Below are positions 1-12,364 of a stretch of 64,000 nt of DNA, in pieces. A program made the position numbers and the translations under genes. The notes under the pieces are model-generated. The model saw only the letters and a list, made by a program, of their open reading frames with translations. It had not been told where the DNA came from and searched no databases. Each line of letters begins with the position of its first letter. Position 1 is the first letter of the stretch. The DNA comes from Rhizodiscina lignyota (lineage: Eukaryota > Ascomycota > Dothideomycetes > Aulographales > Rhizodiscinaceae), in assembly GCA_010015805.1 (NCBI GenBank), contig ML978134.1, positions 310,001-374,000 of the forward strand, in the 5' to 3' direction.

Positions 1-57
1 ACAGCGGCAGAGGCGCTTTTGGATGCTCCTTCCGCCTCAACTGTAGTACCGACGGGA

Positions 58-1066
58 ATGGAGCAATCGGATAGCAAAGCCGTGGGCCTCAAGGCGTGAG
101 TTACTGAGACTTATTGCAAGCAGCTCATTTCAAGCGCTGATGCGGGCTAGCTACTTCGATAATGACAAGTTCTCTGACTTTACCATCATCTGCCGAGAGA
201 GGCGCTTCAAGACGCACAAGATCATCATCAGCAGTCACTCCAACTTCTTCTCCAATGCATGCGAGGGAGGTTTCAAGGTCCATATTGAAGCCCACATTTA
301 GTTCGGATTGGTTCTAACCCTTTTTTTTTTTTGGCAGGAGGGAAAGACCAACGAAATCGAACTTAGTGAAGACTACCCGGAAGTCATTGCGGAAATGCTT
401 CGCTATATGTATGAAAGCGACTACGATGAACCCGCGGAAGCGTGCGCTACCAGTTTCCACGCAGCCATGGTTGGCATCAGCGACAAATACGGAGTCACAG
501 CTTTGTACGAACCAGCCTTGAAGAAGTTCAAGTACGCATTGCGTGAGTGTCGGGGCCTAGAGGGCTATTGCAACATGAGGCACCTCTTGGAGAACGTGTC
601 TCACATCTTCCAACTGCTACCTGACACCAATCGGGACCTTCGAGACCCTCTTGTTATAGAGGTCACGAGAGAATTTAACCTCTATCGAAGGGACAAAGCC
701 GCTCTCGATCCCACTCTATACAAAACTGCATTAGACTGCTTGTCTGAAGCCGTGAGATCGAACTCCGACTTCGCGGCTGACCTTATCAACGCTATACATG
801 TCCGCGAGTTCGATTTACATTCACCCGTGGATAGAACACGAACGGAGAGCTCCCACCTCCTGTGCAACGGGTGCTGGGAAAAATTCAGCCTCCGTGATGG
901 GCATATCACTCTGGAGAATGAGATCTATTGGAACCGGAGCTGCAAGTACTCGGGAGGGTTCATATGCGATCACTGTCTCGTGAACTTGAGTCTGCAAGAC
1001 TTCACCGGCTATGGTATCACGCGTCCACCAATGGAGGAAAGGGCTCCCTTCTTCTTGTCTTATTAA
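58..1066 (+). CDS. BTB/POZ domain protein with C-terminal CxxC pair (paralogue 1)
   Basis: Three exons: 58-95, 151-277 and 338-1066, giving 297 aa. Introns 96-150 and 278-337 have GT...AG ends, and the phases join in frame. Residues of about 15-110 form a BTB fold (FSDFTIICRERRFKTHKIII, then NFFSNACEGGF and a helical YMYES region). BTB proteins dimerise and often act as adaptors for CUL3 ubiquitin ligases; the role of this one is unknown. The C-terminus carries CNGC (231-234) and CDHC (265-268), a likely zinc-binding pair also seen in the two paralogues at 2304-3271 and 14676-15640. The frame upstream of the ATG at 58 stays open to base 1, so the true start may lie outside the window. BTB identity is firm; exon 1 is inferred from paralogue structure. 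Confidence 0.8.
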
Positions 1067-1380
1067 GCTGGATCGTCATTTGCCCTAGAGCTAGCCAAGT
1101 ATGGATGCAATGGCTTTAGACGAGGAGAGGACAGGTTTGCTACATATGGGAAACACATGGCACGCTCGGACGCGTTTGCTCGTGCTAATCAAACAGCAAT
1201 ATCATGCAAATTGCCTTTGGCTGGACTTGCTAACTGATCTCAAGAGTGGGCAAGATGAAGTTGAGCGATAGCTACGGTATATAGATCTACGGGAATACAA
1301 ACACTCCTCACTCAATGCATCTTGTGTTCATCATCGATGTTGTACAATCTCAATAAATACATTCTCAAGCATATTCAATC

Positions 1381-2085
1381 AAACTTTCAGAGATAATCCC
1401 GCTTACTTCGAGGTTCAAGAACTGCTCAGACTTGGGCATTACAGCATGCCTGGCGGCCACATGTAGTAATGTACGCATACTCTCGCATCCCTCTATCACT
1501 TTGTCGCCCTCGTCTCCTCTTGTTATCATTGTCGTGACGCTACCCGCTTCCTCCAATCCTCGTTATGAGCATGTCGGACTACTGCTCCTCCTCCGATGAG
1601 TTCGACAATCCGCACACTCTCACCGAAACTGCGTCTCAGACTAAGTTTGCCTGCGGATTTCTCAGAAACATTAACGAAGAGACCGAGAACGAAGTGTGAA
1701 TATCGAGAACTACCACTTGGGAACGGTTGTGCCTCTCACCGAAGTTCACACAAGCGCTGGGTGGAACTGGTGAACATAAGGTACCGAAGAATCTAGAACC
1801 AAAGTTTCGGAGACAGTTTTGCTACCTTGATATACACTCCAAAGAAGACATAGTTGAACTTTCAGAGATAGTCTCGCTTACTCTGAGGCATTACAACTGC
1901 ACAGCATGCCCGGCAGCCACATTGTACACATACCAATGAACCTCGAACTAAACTTTCAGAGATAGTCTTGCTTGCCTTGATGTATATTCTGGAGATGACA
2001 GAATTGAATTTTCAGAGATGGTCTTGCTTGCCTTGAAGTGCAAATTGCTCGCCCTTAGACGTTCCAATCTGCCCGGCAGCCTACG
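1381..2085 (+). repeat. cluster of degenerate short repeats between two BTB genes
   Basis: The 1.2-kb gap from 1067 to 2303 has no convincing gene. It holds at least five diverged copies of one unit: 1381-1466, 1801-1840, 1856-1928, 1950-1990 and about 2005-2085. Fuller copies begin AACTTTCAGAGATA followed by GTCTCGCTT and end near GCATGCCCGGCAGCCAC, about 75-88 bp in all; others keep only the first 40 bp. No open frame, target-site duplication or terminal inverted repeat is evident. They could be remnants of a non-autonomous element or locally duplicated promoter DNA. Confidence 0.7.
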
Positions 2086-2303
2086 ACAGAAATTTTGTAA
2101 CACGAGGGAAATTAGCAGGACAGCCAACACCTAACACCGGTTTGGTGGTTGCCTGATTAAGCTTCGTGAAGACGCGCTCTTCATGACAGCTTCAAAACAA
2201 CACTCTCCTCTTCCATCATTCAACCGCAACAACTTCAACCACACCACTTCAAAACAACGATCAATCCAAACATCAGCCACTCCTAAATCCACTTCATTCT
2301 GCA

Positions 2304-3271
2304 ATGGATACGCGAGTAAAGCGTCCACTCGGCATTCGATTGTGTGTATCTGCGCGTTCTTTTCCAAAGGCGTCTCATTGCTAATTGCACACAGCTTCTT
2401 CAACACCGGCGAATTCTCCGATCTTACGGTTCGCTGCAAGGGCAGGTCCTGGAAAGTGCATAAGATCATTGTCGCAAGCAAGTCGGTCTTCTTTCGTAAC
2501 GCTTTGAATAACGGCTTCCACGTAAGGAGAATTGTGTATACCGTCGTACATCGGACATGTGCTTACACCTCATAGGAAAGCAACTCGAACGAGCTCGACC
2601 TGAGCGAGGACAATGACCCGGACGTCATCGAGCAAATGCTTGCTTGTATGTACGAAGAAGATGAGCACATGTACGAGCGGTATCTCGACGAACGTCCTTC
2701 ATCGCTCAGTTTACTTACCTTCCTTGCTGGCCTGACAGGGGTGGCGGACAAGTATGACATTCCGAAGCTCGGAGAAGCGGCGGCGTGGGAATTCCGGGTT
2801 CGAATCCTGGAGGACAGAGACGCGTTCTGTATGGAGGAGCTGTTCTGCAACGTTTCGGCCATATACGTTGCGCTTCCCGAAACAGACCGACGTCTGCGCG
2901 ATCCTTTCATGACCGCAATCATGCGGGAATATGCGCTTTTGCGGTCCCACGAGGCCGCTGCTGGGTGTCAAGATGTTGCGCTCGCTGGGCTTGTCGAAGC
3001 TGTGAAACAGCGTGCAGACTTTGCCGCCGATATCGTTGACGCCTTCAATCGAGGCATTGTTGAGAAGATTAGACCGAAGGTGGAAACAAGAGGCTATGTG
3101 GGGATAGCATGCCATGAATGCGGCAGGGAGTATGGACTGACGCCGGCGGAGGCGAAGGAGAGGGTCTTCTGGACGTACCGCAGAAAGACCCAGAACCTGA
3201 TCTTCAAGTGTGACGGTTGTCTGGTGAAGGACGTTGTGAAGGACTGGGGAGCAAGTCAGTCGAGACTGTAG
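2304..3271 (+). CDS. BTB/POZ domain protein with C-terminal CxxC pair (paralogue 2)
   Basis: Three exons: 2304-2341, 2395-2521 and 2576-3271, giving 286 aa. Introns 2342-2394 and 2522-2575 are GT...AG. A single open frame from 2183 could give a longer N-terminus. The spliced start is preferred because it gives a 38-nt exon 1 and a 127-nt exon 2, the same sizes as in the upstream paralogue. The BTB core reads [20 protein letters not shown], then [11 protein letters not shown]. The C-terminal cysteine pairs are CHEC (234-237) and CDGC (267-270), 29 residues apart. Partner and function are unknown. It lies tandem to paralogue 1 across a repeat cluster, which suggests local duplication. Confidence 0.8.
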
Positions 3272-3982
3272 AAGCGGATGGAGATTGGCGACGGGCTGTA
3301 TTCTATACTCAAACTGCAAATACGCTGGCGTCCAGCCAAGCTAATAAAAGCGTTGTATTATTACCTTGAGAGTTGCTCTAAGCTTCGATTTAGAGTGTCA
3401 GACAGCCTCTGCTGAACAAAAGTCCAATTGTGATCATTGCCCGCTCTCATTCAAGAGACTCTTAACTCATCTACAAACAGCCCTTCAAAGACGGTCTCGC
3501 GAAATCTGAGGAGTGTGATTTGGACTGCTTTAATACGCTGCAGCTTTCAGTGAGCAGCCATCATTCTCGTACGTAAGGTCATCGAGGTCGCACTCGTCGT
3601 ACTGTCCGCGACAGATCCAACTGTGACTAGTACCAACCGATGCTGACGCCATACAAATGGGAAAGCCGAATAGAGGTGACTTCTAATCTAATTATAGATG
3701 CCGATACATGATGGTTCAAGCTGAAGCAGAGCTTTTACGAACTTGGCTAGAATATGCAACAAAATCTGTGCCGAATAGCTTAGACAGAGAATGCTCTTGC
3801 AGGTTGGTAAAGAAAGGGGCGACGAAGAAGCTCAAGGCGCCACTGAAAACGGCTAGGGTTAGGGTTTTAGATTTATCGATAACTGTTGCCAAGATATCTC
3901 AACGCCAACTTCACCACCGCACAACGCGACCCTCAAATTCCGACTCCCCAGCGCATCCAACCTCCACAAATCACTCGACATC
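3272..3982 (+). promoter_or_regulatory. intergenic region and promoter of eIF3h with telomere-like TTAGGG motif
   Basis: No gene is seen in these 711 bp. Positions 3854-3868 read TAGGGTTAGGGTTTT, two telomere-type TTAGGG units about 115-130 bp before the eIF3h start codon. Such motifs are bound by Tbf1-type Myb factors at translation-related genes in several yeasts; that role here is inference. A weak, degenerate match to the upstream short repeat lies at about 3483-3530. Confidence 0.4.
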
Positions 3983-5187
3983 ATGGCGGACCCGACCACG
4001 TACACCGCGTCCAGCCCTTTAAAGGGTGTCCAGGTTGAGGCTCTGGTAAGTCAAGCGCCTTTATCTCGCACCGAATCCACTAACCCGCACAGGTGGTGAT
4101 GAAAATCACGAAGCACAGCTCGCAAACCTTCCCCACCATCGCGACCGGCGCATTAGTAGGCATGGACGTTAATGGCATTCTTGAAGTCACGAACTGCTTC
4201 CCCTTCCCGACCGTCGATGTCCCGTCGCAAGATGGCCACCAAGACACTTCCAACCTGGCGGCAGCCGCGCCGAGGGCGAAAGCGAATGTCGCATATCAAG
4301 CGGAGATGATCAAGCACATGCGCGACGTCAATGTGGATGCGAACAACGTTGGATGGTATATGAGCACGAACATGGGAAACTTTGTCAACTTGAATACGAT
4401 CGAGAATCAGTTCTTCTACCAGAGAGACATCAACGAGAGGACGGTGGCGCTCGTCTACGACGTCAATCGGAGCTCGCAAGGAAGTCTGAGTCTGCACGCT
4501 TTCAGACTATCGCCGCAGTTCATGTCGTCGTACAGGGAAAACAAATTCACCACAGAAAGGTAAGTCGACTTTATCATAGCGCTAGCCAAAGTCCACTAAC
4601 GCGACAAAAGCCTCCAAAAATCCGGCCTCCGCTACCAAGATATCCTCGTCGAACTCCCTCTCACCATCCACAACTCTCATCTCCTCACCTCGCTGCTCCA
4701 CCAGCTCCCTACACCCCCGCCCTCTGAAGAGCTAAAGTTCCCTGCCGACCTCGCAGACCTGAAGTCCGACCGTCTTACAAAGCAGCCACCATTCGACCCC
4801 AACTACGACGCACTCGACCTCTCCATCGACCCCTTCCTCGAAAAGACGTGCGACCTGCTACTTGAGTCGATCGAGGCGCACCACACCGAGCTCAACAACC
4901 ACCAGTACTACCAGCGCTCACTGGGCCGCGAACAGGCCAAGATCACGGCGTGGCAGCAGAAGCGCAAGGCGGAGAATGCGGCACGTGTGGCGGCGAAGCA
5001 AACCCCGCTGCCGGAAGACGAGTGGCAGAGATTGTTTAAGCTGCCGACGGAACCAAGCAGGTTGGAGTCACTGCTGAATTCGAGACAGGTGGAACAGTAT
5101 GCGCGGCAGGTGGATGGCTTCACGCCGGCGGTGTCGGGCAAGATGTTTGCGGTTAAGAGCAATCTGTTACCTGGAGAGGGGGCGTGA
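3983..5187 (+). CDS. eIF3h: eukaryotic translation initiation factor 3 subunit H
   Basis: Exons 3983-4045, 4093-4559 and 4611-5187 give 368 aa; introns 4046-4092 and 4560-4610 are GT...AG. The protein is an MPN-domain subunit of the eIF3 complex, which binds the 40S ribosome during cytoplasmic initiation. After the start ([10 protein letters not shown]), the MPN domain runs from about residue 20 to 160: [15 protein letters not shown], then GALVGMD and [10 protein letters not shown]. The JAMM metal motif is not seen, as expected for eIF3h. A helical, charged C-terminal half ([17 protein letters not shown]) is typical of the subunit. It converges with MED16 on the other strand across 308 bp in which I see nothing else. 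Confidence 0.93.
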
Positions 5188-5495
5188 TGATATTTGATCT
5201 CTTCAGCATTGCTTGGGCGTTGATCGGTGGGGAGAAATGCGGTAGATGAGAGCATGATTCTCTGATGACTTTATTTGCGGGGCATGATATGCATACCGCT
5301 GAAATCTAGCAGACAAAAACAAGCGATACAATGCAACTGACCCCGCCTGCAGCTTTTCGTTCATGCGTGAGCCCAGTGCGAATGGTATCCCCAATCCCGC
5401 CAATGCTTCCTATCACACTTACCAGCTCCAGCGACGTCCGGCACTCCAACAGTTCGAGATTCCACGTCCAACAACATCCTACCTGATCAGCGCCC

Positions 5496-8468
5496 CTATT
5501 CGTCCTCCCCTCCAGTAGCTCCCCAATTCCCAAGACAAATACAGTTCTTCATGCTCCCGATTACCCATGCAGGGAACTTCTCGCCCGGCACTATATCCTC
5601 CATCCCACTATTACATCTTGTGCATCTCCTCACCTTCGCGCTGTTCGGCAGCACAATCTTCCTCACCACATCCACCGTGTGTCTCGCCTGCCACATTTTC
5701 GTGTACCGATCCTCCGTAAAGCCCAGCCACGCAATATCGTGCTTGACGATGCGGCCCAAATCGATACCCGGCGCCTGGATGAATTTCGGCCACGTCTCCT
5801 TCAGCAATTTCACAACAGCAGGGAGCATGACATCCGGGATTCTCGCCCGCACAAACATCTCCCTCTCAGCCTTTGCGCGCGCATATGCGCTCTCCTCATT
5901 GGAGCCGGAGATCTTACCCGCAGCGTAGGCCTCCTTGACGAGGATGTCGACCTGTCCGGAGAAGTTCTCGAACGCGATGGCCGGCACGGACGAAGGCGGC
6001 TGCGACGGCTGGACGGACTGCTGCTGCGTCTGGCACACGGGCGACTTGTTGTAGACCTCAATGACGCGCACGAAGGCCTGCTTGTCCTTCTGTGTGGCGT
6101 TTGCCTTGGTACCGTTGTTGATGCAGTGGATCCAGCCGTGGCGGAGAGGTCGGCCGATCATGCGGATGAGGACGCGCGAGATGGAGGAGAAGAGGAGGAG
6201 CAGGGCGGGCGAGTTTTCCCGGGTGATGTAGTTGGTTATGACGGTGCGAGGGTCGGCGGTGGGATTGTTGTGCAGTTCTTCGGAGATGCGGTCGATTTCT
6301 TGGAGGCAGTAGAGCATGAAGTCGAGGGTCCACTGGACAATGCCAATGAGAGACACGGCGACTTCTGTGACCAAGTTAACATTTGCACAGGGTGGAAGAA
6401 TTCGCGATTTAACATGCCTGGTTTGAGAGCGGTATCGTGTCTGAAGGACATCATGATGACAAAGGCCGCCAGTCTCAGGTTCAGCGTTACAAACGCCATC
6501 TTGGCCGACAAAGTGCGCTTTGAAGATTTGCCCAGGCCTAATGCAGCTTGAGCGCCGAGCAGCTTTTGTATCCATGGCGTGCGGAATAGCAGCAAAGTGG
6601 GCTTCTGTGGTTCGTCTGATGAAAAGTCGAGGTTATATCCTGTAGCGGCAACGCACTGTTCTATAAACTCGATCGCAAGCTCTGCATCAGAGTTTGGTAC
6701 GATAAGTGCAAGAATGTCGTCTAAGAAGGACCGGAACTGCAACAGGCCCGAGGCCCACTGCAACGCAAGAACTGTCGCTGCAGCTGTGCGCCGTTCTGCG
6801 TCGACTGGATTCGCAAGGTCGTAGACTGTGCTCGTCATGGTCCTGACTTTTAATATGCCTTCAGAGTCGTGGAAGGCTTGCATAGATCCACTGGGAGAAA
6901 GCTCTATGTTGATAATAGGATCCATGCTAACGAAAGCAAATCCGCTTTGTGGCAAACTGTACACTTCTGTAAAGTTGTAGTCTGCTTGTATCGGCTGCAT
7001 CGAATCCCGTCTCAAGAATTCAGCCGAACCGTCAGCCATAGTTAAAGCGATGATAGTGTTGTAGCGGAGGGATGTGACTGAGAGAATAGCATTATGGAAG
7101 GTGTTCGGAGCTTGTTTGACAATGATCGAGGTCGACGTTAATCTGGCAGAGTCTGTGCCTTTCTTCTTCGCAGAGAGCTGGTCGAAGCTAGCTGATAGGC
7201 TTCCAGTTGTAGCAGGCTGCAGCTGCCAGGTCCAAACTACACTGGACGGCGCGAGTGAGGCTGGTTGTGCACCGCCACTTGGAGCGGGCAGTATCGAGGG
7301 TACGTTCTTGTATACAGCAAGAATCGAATTAACACTTTGCTCTTGGGCTCCTGTGTCGAGAGCTGGCTGGATCATTTCAAGGTGTGTCAGCATGTACTGA
7401 ATGCCATCCGCGGCTCCAAGACCCGTCATATCCGTTGGATCTGCGGGATCCATTCCATCAGGTACACAGTAGGGCTCGATGTACAATGCCTTAAACGTCA
7501 GTGAAGGATTTAGAATGAAATTCTTTCCGGTTGGATCTTGCTGGTCTTTGGTGACTCCCCACGCCACTTTGATTTTGTAGAGGCGCAGCGTCTGATGAGT
7601 GTCATATGTGACAAGTTGTAGTCCGTCGTCTCTATCTGGGGCAAACGATGCATGAGTGATATATCGCTCTGTGTCAAAAGCCTCATTGTCCACTAGAGCA
7701 GTGCACTCCCGCCAGTGGCCGTCCCCTCCTTGGTAGAGCAGACGTAGACGACCTGCTCGAGTTATGCAGAAAAGGGCGGTCTTGCCGTCATTAGGGTTGA
7801 ATGGGCCGGTACCCCGGTGTTCGTCTCGGTTCCAAGACCACCTCCCGCTGTCCAGAGTGGCGCTCCAGAACGCGGTTACTTTGCCTGCCTGAGAATACTG
7901 AGGTAACCAATGCATGCCGACAATCGAAGACATTTCATCGTTTGAATCGGCACCACAGTCCTTGCGCAAATCTAAATGCGCGTGGCCTAGCGCGCAGTTG
8001 TAGATGAGAAGTCGACCGAGCGTGTCAACTACTGCGAGATCACTCCCAACGTAGCTCCAGGAGACATGCTTGAACCGAGAGTCACTGCCTTCAGGGAGCT
8101 TCAGAGGCATCGACTCGCTAAGCCGCCACCTGCCACTCTTCGTGTCGCGGATCAGACAGGCCGCCTTCACGCCGCGAGAATCGGGATTGATCGAAGCTAT
8201 TGGGCCGTATCTTGACCAGCCGATGCGCCTAGAGTGCTACTTTAGTATGATACCTGCGTCCATATGATCCGAAGGTTGCATGGACTCACTGACAACAGCC
8301 CGACTCGTGCATCTCTGACAGCCGCCGAGGTAATCTCTTGTCCACAGGTAGGTTGACAGGCACAACAGGCTCGGCGCCGAAGAGGTCCTCCATGTTGATA
8401 TCATGGTCCAGGTTTTGGGCGCCAATGACCTGTTGCTCAAGCGTTTGTTGATCCATGTCCGTCTCCAT
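5496..8468 (-). CDS. MED16: Mediator of RNA polymerase II transcription subunit 16 (Sin4)
   Basis: Three exons on the minus strand: 8468-8290, 8228-6418 and 6364-5496, giving 952 aa. The protein is a tail-module subunit of the nuclear Mediator complex that relays activator signals to RNA polymerase II. The N-terminal half looks like a WD/beta-propeller (HVSWSYVGSDLAVVDTLGR). The helical C-terminus ends in a conserved CTRC motif and the segment IGSMKNCICLGNWG. Intron 1 (8229-8289) is GT...AG. Intron 2 (6365-6417) is GC...AG with donor CCAG|GCATGT; only this splice joins LKP to EVAVSLIGIVQW in frame. Two in-frame ATGs lie just upstream (8480 and 8507), so the start is uncertain by about 13 residues. 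Confidence 0.9.
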
Positions 8469-9453
8469 GATGAAGGGCATAATATGAGATGCGAAAGAGC
8501 AACTCAAATTCCGCGAAGGTATTCAAAATGGGGCGAGTGCTCAATCTAAGCCTCTACGCGCAGCTAATTCCGCACACGCGCTGGAATTGCGCGCCTTACG
8601 GGGTGCTAGATACGCGCCCCATACCTTGAATGTCAGAGTCTGAGCGAAGGATTGAATCTGAACTGAAGATGAAAGCGTATGTTTGTGGATTTATTATTAA
8701 GACGCAGGTAGTCCGAGCTGGATGACAACGTTCAGTAAAGCGAACACTGGCACGCCCGTTTGTTCTGTGGACGTCAGATGGAAGGGATCGAGCAAACACG
8801 TAGGGAGAGATACGACAACAAGAAAGGAAGATGAAGGAGGCGCCAGCGGATACCGCAGGGTACATAACAAATAAGAGAGTGAGAGAGTGAGAGAGCGAGG
8901 GGACGACATGCTGGATTCAGCATCATCAAAATAGAAATGGCTCTAGCAGTCCTAATGCAGCCTAGCGCGACAAACGAGTGACAAAAGTTGAGTCGTGGTT
9001 CCGATCTGTCGAGCCGCGAGGATGCAAATGCTCGTGCGTCGATATAGACTATACACATGGGAGCTACGTGTTTTAGATGAATGCTGTCTGGTGTGTGTTT
9101 ATTCGAGCTTCCAGAGATGCTCTCGTTCGTACTGAAGAACAACATTCGTTCTCACTGCAGCCGCTCAGTCCAGTAGCTGGGCTCAGCTATTTTGCCCCGT
9201 CCGTGCCGCTTTGGATCGGCAGGACACCCAAATAAACAAGAGAAGCGACCTACATACCATGCGCCCGCTCCAACCGCGCTCCAGCCATCTTCACTTCACC
9301 TCCTCTCACGACGCCAAACCGACACGTCGCGCCCACGTCGCGTATCGTCTGGTCTCCTTCTCTTCGCTCTACCACCAGATGATATAGCGACAGCGACATC
9401 TGCCCTTGGACCGTGCTGCCCGGCGCTTGCCTTCCTTTCACAACACCGACATC
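8469..9453. promoter_or_regulatory. divergent intergenic region between MED16 and the HST3/4 sirtuin
   Basis: These 985 bp must hold both promoters. I see no gene. The most distinctive sequence is a GAGAGTGA microsatellite at about 8873-8901. Short open frames on both strands here show no recognisable protein. Confidence 0.5.
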
Positions 9454-11558
9454 ATGGAGAGCAGCGAATTGAGTAGTGCGCCTTCCGACTGTAGCAGTCC
9501 CTTGTCATTCCTTTCGCGCAGTCCGACACCTACCTCTGCCGATGATTCTTCTTTATTACTTCGCAAGCCGTACCCATCACCACCATCGTCGCAGTCCAAC
9601 ACTGGCTCGCCTATGCCTCCTGATGCCATGGCAAGTGCGGAGCAAAGGCCAGCCAAGCGCCGCAAAACTGAACCAAAACCGCGCACCACCCTCTCTCTCG
9701 ACCTGCGCGCCGATTATTCCATTGACGAGCAGAAACCACAGTTGGAGCGACTTTTGAGGGTATTGCACAAGAAGCGGAAGATTGTGGTCATTGCAGGCGC
9801 CGGCATCTCCGTGTCAGCAGGCAGTACGTATACCCACCGACGACGTGTTTTCTGACGTTATTTCTCACAAAATTTGCAGTACCTGACTTTCGCTCATCAA
9901 CTGGCTTGTTCAAATCGCTGAAAAATGAGCATAACCTGAAATCATCCGGCAAGGATCTGTTCGACGCGTCGGTATACAAGGATGATATATCCACCGCTAC
10001 TTTCCACGCCATGGTTCGCAACCTCTCCCAGGCCACTAAAACCGCGGAACCGACCAGTTTCCATCATATGCTCGCAACATTAGCCAATGAAGGACGATTG
10101 TTAAGACTGTACTCTCAAAATGTTGATGGTATCGACACATCACTCCCTCCACTGGCGACGCGCGTGCCTCTCACACGTGAGGAAGGTGCGTGGCCAAAAA
10201 CAGTCCAACTTCACGGTGGTCTGGATAAGATGGTCTGTGTAAAATGTCACAAGTTGTCTGACTTTGAACCTGAATTGTTTGACGGGCCTGTACCACCAAC
10301 ATGCAAAGCATGCGAAGCGCAGGACAATGTGCGAACAGAACATGCCGGGAAGAGGAGCCATGGAATTGGAAAATTGCGACCGCGAATGGTGCTCTACAAC
10401 GAGCACAATCCGGACGAAGAGGCAATTGGATCCATCACACGAGCAGACTTGAGGTCGAGACCCGACGCAGTTATTATTGTTGGCACTACTCTGAAAGTTC
10501 CTGGGGTCCGACGGATTGCGCGCGAAATGTGCAGTGTTGTACGCGATCGTCGCGATGGCCTGACGGTCTGGATCAATAACGACAACCCACCGATTGGGAA
10601 AGATCTTGAGTGGGATCTTATTGTCAAGGGGCCATGCGACGAAGTTGCTCGGCATGCGGCGATGCGCAAATGGGACGATGTCTTCGAGGCCGTCACTGAC
10701 GAAGACATGCGTAAGGCACGAGAAGCTGGCGAGGCGAAGGTCATTATCGAATCACCTGCTAAATCGATTCCCTTTACGTTTGAGCAGGTGTGCGGTGTCC
10801 CGACTCCAGCAGCGAGTCCGAAGCTCCCAGCGAAGACGACGAAGCAGCCCATCTCTACCGCCGAAAAGAAATCGTCGACAACATTGTCGGGCTTTACTAT
10901 CAAAAGCGGCGCCAAAAAGGCACCGAGCAAGCCAAAGGCGACGGGCCCACCGAAGGCAGCAGCGCCGAAGCGGAAGCGTGCACCTGCGAAGAAGACCGAG
11001 GCAAAGAACCCGAGAATCAACCAGACCTTTAAAGTCTCGAAGACGGGCGTTCCGACGGCCACGATTAAGGTCGGCTCAAAGTTACAAGAGCAAGACCTAC
11101 TGGGGAATCCCAAGAGCGAGCCTACTACACCCTCGAAAGTATTCACCGAGCAAGCAACCGTTACCAACCAAAAAGACGCTCTTCAATTACCTTCCGTCCG
11201 GCCAAAGAACGCTGCTCAGCTACCCATTTCCCAGAAATTCGAACTACAATGGAAGCAAGAGCATCCAGGCATGACAAAATGGAAAAACCTGGAAACTCCT
11301 CGCAAACCGACTCCAGCATCAATCTCCGTGCCAATGGCTCCTTTGTCGCCTTCGGACGCTCGCAACAACGCCGCCTTTCCATTTCGATCGCCTCAGGGCC
11401 CGAGTTACAGTCCTCTGACGGGTCATCGATCGAAAAGCCTCGAACTCGAGCGTGAACCCCTTTCACCAATTCCCGCTGTCCCTCGCAGAGTTAGTGATGG
11501 AACGATCTCCCCTACTGGCTATGTCCCCTCGGACATGCTGAAGATAATGCATCAGTAA
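9454..11558 (+). CDS. NAD-dependent protein deacetylase, HST3/HST4-type sirtuin
   Basis: Exons 9454-9823 and 9880-11558 give 682 aa; intron 9824-9879 is GT...AG and splits GAGISVSAG from IPDFRS. The sirtuin core (about residues 95-400) shows the NAD-binding GAG and IPDFRS, QNVDGID, the catalytic His in LHGGLDK, and a zinc knuckle from CVKC and CKAC. The large insertion before GTTLKVPGVRRIAREM is typical of the Hst3/Hst4 class, whose yeast members deacetylate histone H3 K56 in the nucleus. The N-terminus has a basic RPAKRRK stretch, a likely nuclear signal. The last 280 residues are Lys/Pro-rich and disordered (AAAPKRKRAPAKK). The sub-class call rests on remembered family features. Confidence 0.88.
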
Positions 11559-11869
11559 TGGCGTGTTTCGGGTCCTGTTTTCATGTTCCTCAACATTGAA
11601 CGTCGCGCGTTTTTACCGAGAGCATGCTCGAATGCAGACCTTTCATTTCTCTACGGCTCATGCCCGTAATGTGGCGTCCGGTGTTCATCTGCGCCTCTGG
11701 ATGATACCCCCTTACGAGGCCTTTGCATTTTTGCTTTATGCATTATTCGGGCGTTTCACTCAGAGATGGAATTGTTTTTTATAATGTCACATAGAGCTGC
11801 ACATGGCTAATGTTCCTGTCAATACAAAGCATGCTCCTGTCCTTCAGTTCGAAATGAACTTCTCCTTCC

Positions 11870-12364
11870 TCAAGATGCTTTTATTGGTGAAATGGGCTCC
11901 CTTTTCTTCCATCCGACTTCGATGTTCCTGTCGACTCTGTCTCGATTGATGGCGAAGTCCGCTCGAATCGTCAAGTATAGCTGGCCGGCCTCCTCCGTTA
12001 TCTCAGCGAACCGCCTCTGCGTCTTCCCGGCCAAGTTTGTCGGCAGGCCCATCAGAACATGATGCTCTATCACTAGGGACTTTCCCGCTTCGGCAGGCTC
12101 TTGCACCGTGAACGATCCATTATAGCCATGTGTTTTTGACGCTGCCTCAATATGCTCCCCATCGGTTCCTTGCAGGAATCCCAGCGTATAACTGGGCACG
12201 TCCGGATGCTGCATCATCGCCGACATGTAGCCATCAGACGTGTACATGAGCACACCTTTCACGTCCTTTGAATATGTGTGGATCACGTCGCTGGGATCGT
12301 TGGTGTTTGTTTCGGTCCAGTATGTACAGTCCCAGGTGCCTGTAAGTTTGGAGAGAATTGACAT
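11870..12364 (-). CDS. lipocalin-like domain protein
   Basis: A single-exon gene of 164 aa. The start MSILSKLTGTWDC and the motifs GVLMYTSDGYMSAMM and YNGSFTVQ resemble the fungal/bacterial lipocalin-like family (Lipocalin_5), small beta-barrels that probably bind hydrophobic ligands; members often sit beside oxidative or secondary-metabolism genes. No signal peptide is visible, so it is probably cytosolic. The substrate is unknown. It converges with the sirtuin gene across 311 bp in which I see no gene. Confidence 0.7.
   Translation of the reverse strand: MSILSKLTGTWDCTYWTETNTNDPSDVIHTYSKDVKGVLMYTSDGYMSAMMQHPDVPSYTLGFLQGTDGEHIEAASKTHGYNGSFTVQEPAEAGKSLVIEHHVLMGLPTNLAGKTQRRFAEITEEAGQLYLTIRADFAINRDRVDRNIEVGWKKREPISPIKAS

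Noticed and set aside
2183-2575. Unspliced N-terminal extension for BTB paralogue 2
   Set aside because: The spliced start at 2304 reproduces the 38-nt and 127-nt exon sizes of paralogue 1, which is unlikely by chance.
2797-2807. GGTTCGAATCC, a tRNA B-box match
   Set aside because: It lies inside BTB paralogue 2 coding sequence; no A-box or cloverleaf surrounds it.
5679-6551. 290-aa open frame on the plus strand
   Set aside because: It is antisense to conserved MED16 coding sequence and has no domain of its own.
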